DNA from: Paenibacillus agilis | GTDB taxonomy: Bacteria; Bacillota; Bacilli; Paenibacillales; Paenibacillaceae | Direction of reading: 5' to 3' | Assembly: GCF_007786455.1 (NCBI RefSeq) | Contig: NZ_VNJK01000005.1 | Location: 124,001 to 188,000, forward strand | Length of the DNA stretch: 64,000 nucleotides | Shown: positions 61,711 through 64,000 of the stretch, piece by piece | How the letters are laid out: each line of letters begins with the position of its first letter | Numbering within the stretch: position 1 is the first letter of the stretch | The notes under the pieces: model-generated | What the model was told of the DNA's origin: nothing | Database searches by the model: none | The model's input: the letters and a program-made list of their open reading frames with translations, nothing else | Translations under genes and position numbers: made by a program

Positions 61711-63182
61711 GCAAGTATAGAAGCATTGCTTTTAAAATTTTTGTGTTAACCAATCTCGTCCTTATTGCTTTCGCGCTATTGTTGTATATAACTTTGTATT
61801 TTATTTTGCCGTCCTTTTATCTGCAGAACAAATCTGCTGACTTAAATGAGGGCATCACTCGCTTGCTAGAAACCTTCCCGCAAAAAGACTGGACAGAAGC
61901 TGTCAAACGGCTGGATAACTTCTCCTTGCGTTACAACGCCTCGTTGTCCGTACAAGACAGCGAGGGCAAATGGGTGTACCCTGTCCATTTCACCAAAGTT
62001 CCTTTCTTTCGAAGTCAGGTATGGGAAGCGACCACGCAAAAGAAGGACGTTGCTTCCACTATACTCATTTCTACTGAGGAGAATCTGGGTACACAGTCGG
62101 CTAAAGGCATGGAGATCATTTCCCATTCGAATCTACCCTTGCCCGGATACGAATCTAGCGGTTATACGTTATCTGTACTAGCTTCTCTGCAGCCGATTAA
62201 TGAAGCGATGCAAATGCTACTGCGGCTCCTCCCGTATATGGCACTTATCATTCTGGTGATTGCCATACTGGGAGCACTTGTCTACACACGCCTGATCGCC
62301 CGGCCGCTGATCGGCATCAGCCAAGTAGCCAAGCGACTGGCTCAACTGGATTTCTCGGAGCGCTCCCGCCATGATTCCCGTGATGAGATTGGCGATATTT
62401 CCCGCTCTCTGAACGAGCTTTCCATGAATTTGCAGTATGCCATGCAGGATCTTACTGAGGCCAATGTACAGTTGAAAGATGATATTCAGCGGAAAGAGGA
62501 AGATGAGGCATTAAGGCGAGAATTTATGGACATGATTTCCCATGAGTTGAAAACGCCTATTATGGCCGTATCTGGACAGCTTGAAGCGATGCTGCACAAT
62601 GTGGGGCCTTATAGGAATCGGGACAAATATTTGGCGCAATCCCATCACATTCTGAAAGAGATGGAGAAACTGGTCTACGAAATTCTCGATATCTCGCGGC
62701 TGGAGAACCATCGCTTCCAGCCTAGCATGGCCGCTGTGAATATGTCTGCGCTCATTCGGGATGCAGCCGAGCAGATTCAGTACATATGCGAGCTGAACGG
62801 CATTAAGCTGGAGGTTGACCTCGCACCCGACCTATGGGTGACAGGAGACACTCGTCTGCTGTCCAAAGCTGTCTCCAACGTGCTGAGCAATGCAGTCTAC
62901 TATACGCGGAGCGGTGAGCAAATCCGGATCACCCTGCATGCTGAGGCAGGACTTGTGCACTTAAGCGTGCTAAACACCGGGGCATATATAGAGCCAAGCG
63001 AAATTCCCAAGCTGTTCAAGCCGTTCTACCGCATTGAGAAATCCCGGAGCCGCACGACCGGAGGCAGCGGCCTGGGGCTGTATATCGTCAATACGATACT
63101 GAATATCCATCAGTCGGAATACAGCCTGTCCAATATCGAGGAGGGTGTGCTTTTTTCGGTTCGATGGAAGGCTGATAATTAG
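61707..63182 (+). CDS. Sensor histidine kinase
   Basis: A 491-residue membrane kinase. One membrane helix at about 10-32, an outside sensor of about 145 residues, a second helix at about 188-210 and a HAMP domain follow. The phosphoacceptor His 279 lies in MDMISHELKTP. The ATPase domain has the N box LSKAVSNVLSNAVYYT near 392, the G box GGSGLGLYIV near 452 and a variant D box (VLNTGAY) in place of DxGxG: Asn where Asp is usual. That change may weaken ATP binding. The sensor ligand is unknown. Start overlaps the regulator stop. Confidence 0.94.
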   Translation: MSKYRSIAFKIFVLTNLVLIAFALLLYITLYFILPSFYLQNKSADLNEGITRLLETFPQKDWTEAVKRLDNFSLRYNASLSVQDSEGKWVYPVHFTKVPFFRSQVWEATTQKKDVASTILISTEENLGTQSAKGMEIISHSNLPLPGYESSGYTLSVLASLQPINEAMQMLLRLLPYMALIILVIAILGALVYTRLIARPLIGISQVAKRLAQLDFSERSRHDSRDEIGDISRSLNELSMNLQYAMQDLTEANVQLKDDIQRKEEDEALRREFMDMISHELKTPIMAVSGQLEAMLHNVGPYRNRDKYLAQSHHILKEMEKLVYEILDISRLENHRFQPSMAAVNMSALIRDAAEQIQYICELNGIKLEVDLAPDLWVTGDTRLLSKAVSNVLSNAVYYTRSGEQIRITLHAEAGLVHLSVLNTGAYIEPSEIPKLFKPFYRIEKSRSRTTGGSGLGLYIVNTILNIHQSEYSLSNIEEGVLFSVRWKADN

Positions 63183-63203
63183 CCTAAAGGTCGACGTTGC
63201 AAC

Positions 63204-63251
63204 AAAGCCCCTCCTTCCCACAGCATTCAGCAGTGAGGAAAGAGGGGCTTT
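63204..63251 (+). terminator. Hairpin terminator of the two-component operon
   Basis: AAAGCCCCT (63204-63212) pairs with AGGGGCTTT (63243-63251), with inner CTTCC/GGAA pairing. The T-run after it is short. Confidence 0.65.
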
Positions 63252-63353
63252 CACGGATCGCATTTTACAAAAATCCACTTTAAGAAGAGTCAAGACAATT
63301 CCAGACGGTTTATCTAGCCTTGAATATTTTTCAATGGAAGTTATTTATTTTTA

Positions 63354-63920
63354 TTATGTATTACGCCGTAGTTCATAAAAATACTGCACAATGGGATGCT
63401 TTAACTTCATCTTCTCGGCCATGTTTAGAATCCGCTTTTTCCCTACCCTTCTGTCCACCAAAGCTAGAATATTCAACATGATATCATCACTCTCTAAGCT
63501 TTCCTCTATAGAAGTAGATAAAAACTTATTAGCCACAACGATAAAATTTGATTTACTTAATGCTGCTTGTGCTGACAAAATTCCCTTAGCACATTCCGTT
63601 ATTTTTCTATTTCTTGCAATTACTTTTAGACGATCCTCCGGAACGGTCCCCTTCGTATCTTTCCTCACCGCTTCAATTTCTTCATCGTTGATAGGAACTT
63701 GGATATCTGGATCATTCTTAATTTCTTGCTCCGTCTGATACCATCTGATCGAAGTAGTTATATCACTCATATTGAATACATTCTTTTTATCTACGGCAAT
63801 ATAACAAATTCCAGACTTCCCAGGTAAATAAAAATAGCTAGTTGCGCGGTATTCGACTCTCCCAACTAACGCAGGACAGAGAAAACTCTCTAAATGTTGC
63901 TTTAATTTGCTCCAGGACAT
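63354..63920 (-). CDS. Conserved hypothetical protein (SF0329-like)
   Basis: A 188-residue soluble protein. The start MSWSKLKQHLESFLCPALVG and the following VEYRATSYFYLPGKSGICYI, AVDKKNVFNMSDI resemble the Bacillales proteins that I recall under the name SF0329 family, which has no known function. The middle is charged and helical. No other gene shares its direction nearby. The remaining 80 bp to the window end hold its upstream region and nothing I can identify. Confidence 0.7.
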   Translation of the reverse strand: MSWSKLKQHLESFLCPALVGRVEYRATSYFYLPGKSGICYIAVDKKNVFNMSDITTSIRWYQTEQEIKNDPDIQVPINDEEIEAVRKDTKGTVPEDRLKVIARNRKITECAKGILSAQAALSKSNFIVVANKFLSTSIEESLESDDIMLNILALVDRRVGKKRILNMAEKMKLKHPIVQYFYELRRNT

Positions 63921-64000
63921 ATATCCTCCTATGTTCTCAAGGCCTACTGCCAGTATTTTCGATAATTAGGCCTATAGCTATGTTATCTCGCCGATACATC

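Overview
The window looks like a chromosomal segment of a spore-forming, low-to-moderate GC Firmicute, most likely Paenibacillus or a close relative. The signs are strong AGGAGG-type ribosome binding sites, sigma-A promoters, a CIRCE element, a cre-like site in front of a liquefying alpha-amylase, a cotJABC spore-coat operon, and many proteins of Bacillaceae/Paenibacillaceae type. The genus is an inference from gene content. I see no rRNA, tRNA, CRISPR array, prophage or intact insertion sequence.

Layout. 0-2.1 kb: a cut-off fatty acid desaturase with a DesR-like operator, a lipoprotein, a HEAT-repeat protein and a small basic protein. 2.3-4.4 kb: htpG under a perfect CIRCE. 4.5-7.1 kb: the 5-oxoprolinase operon pxpBCA. 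7.3-14.3 kb: a secreted protein, then a BlaI-type repressor, an M56 membrane protease with an unusual sensor domain, and two paralogous solute-binding lipoproteins. 14.4-18.7 kb: rRNA methyltransferase, secreted discoidin-like protein, cotJABC, peroxiredoxin. 18.9-23.5 kb: glycerol catabolism (gldA, dhaKL) divergent from a PocR/AraC regulator. 24-31 kb: PhnA-like protein, a Fur-box-controlled AraC regulator, a pair of ABC exporter-fold transporters, and an S1 protease. 31-46 kb: mixed metabolic and stress genes, including amylase, PobA-like hydroxylase, Lrp/OYE pair, CLC channel, nucleoside hydrolase and cupin. 46-54.7 kb: lipoamide dehydrogenase with a divergent TetR, a translationally coupled HNH endonuclease and Nudix hydrolase, an AlkD-like protein, dus and a HesB-like protein. 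54.8-63.2 kb: lactate permease, then a GC-richer block with a sugar-type ABC importer operon that contains an HlyD-like adaptor, divergent from a two-component system. 63.4-63.9 kb: a conserved hypothetical gene.

How genes work together. gldA and dhaKL convert glycerol through dihydroxyacetone to dihydroxyacetone phosphate, and the divergent regulator probably senses the substrate. BlaI and the M56 protease should form a signal-relay pair acting at their own promoter and perhaps on the two binding proteins downstream. The response regulator at 61.0 kb probably acts at three 11-bp-spaced direct repeats in front of the ABC operon. The TetR regulator probably acts at a long dyad in front of lpdA.

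The best candidates for something new are the HNH endonuclease/Nudix pair (48.6-49.8 kb), the BlaI/M56/double binding-protein locus (8.4-14.3 kb), the ABC importer operon with an HlyD-like adaptor (56.6-63.2 kb), and two dispersed intergenic repeat families, one of which shows compensatory base changes in its hairpins. Functions are read from motifs and family resemblance without any database search.
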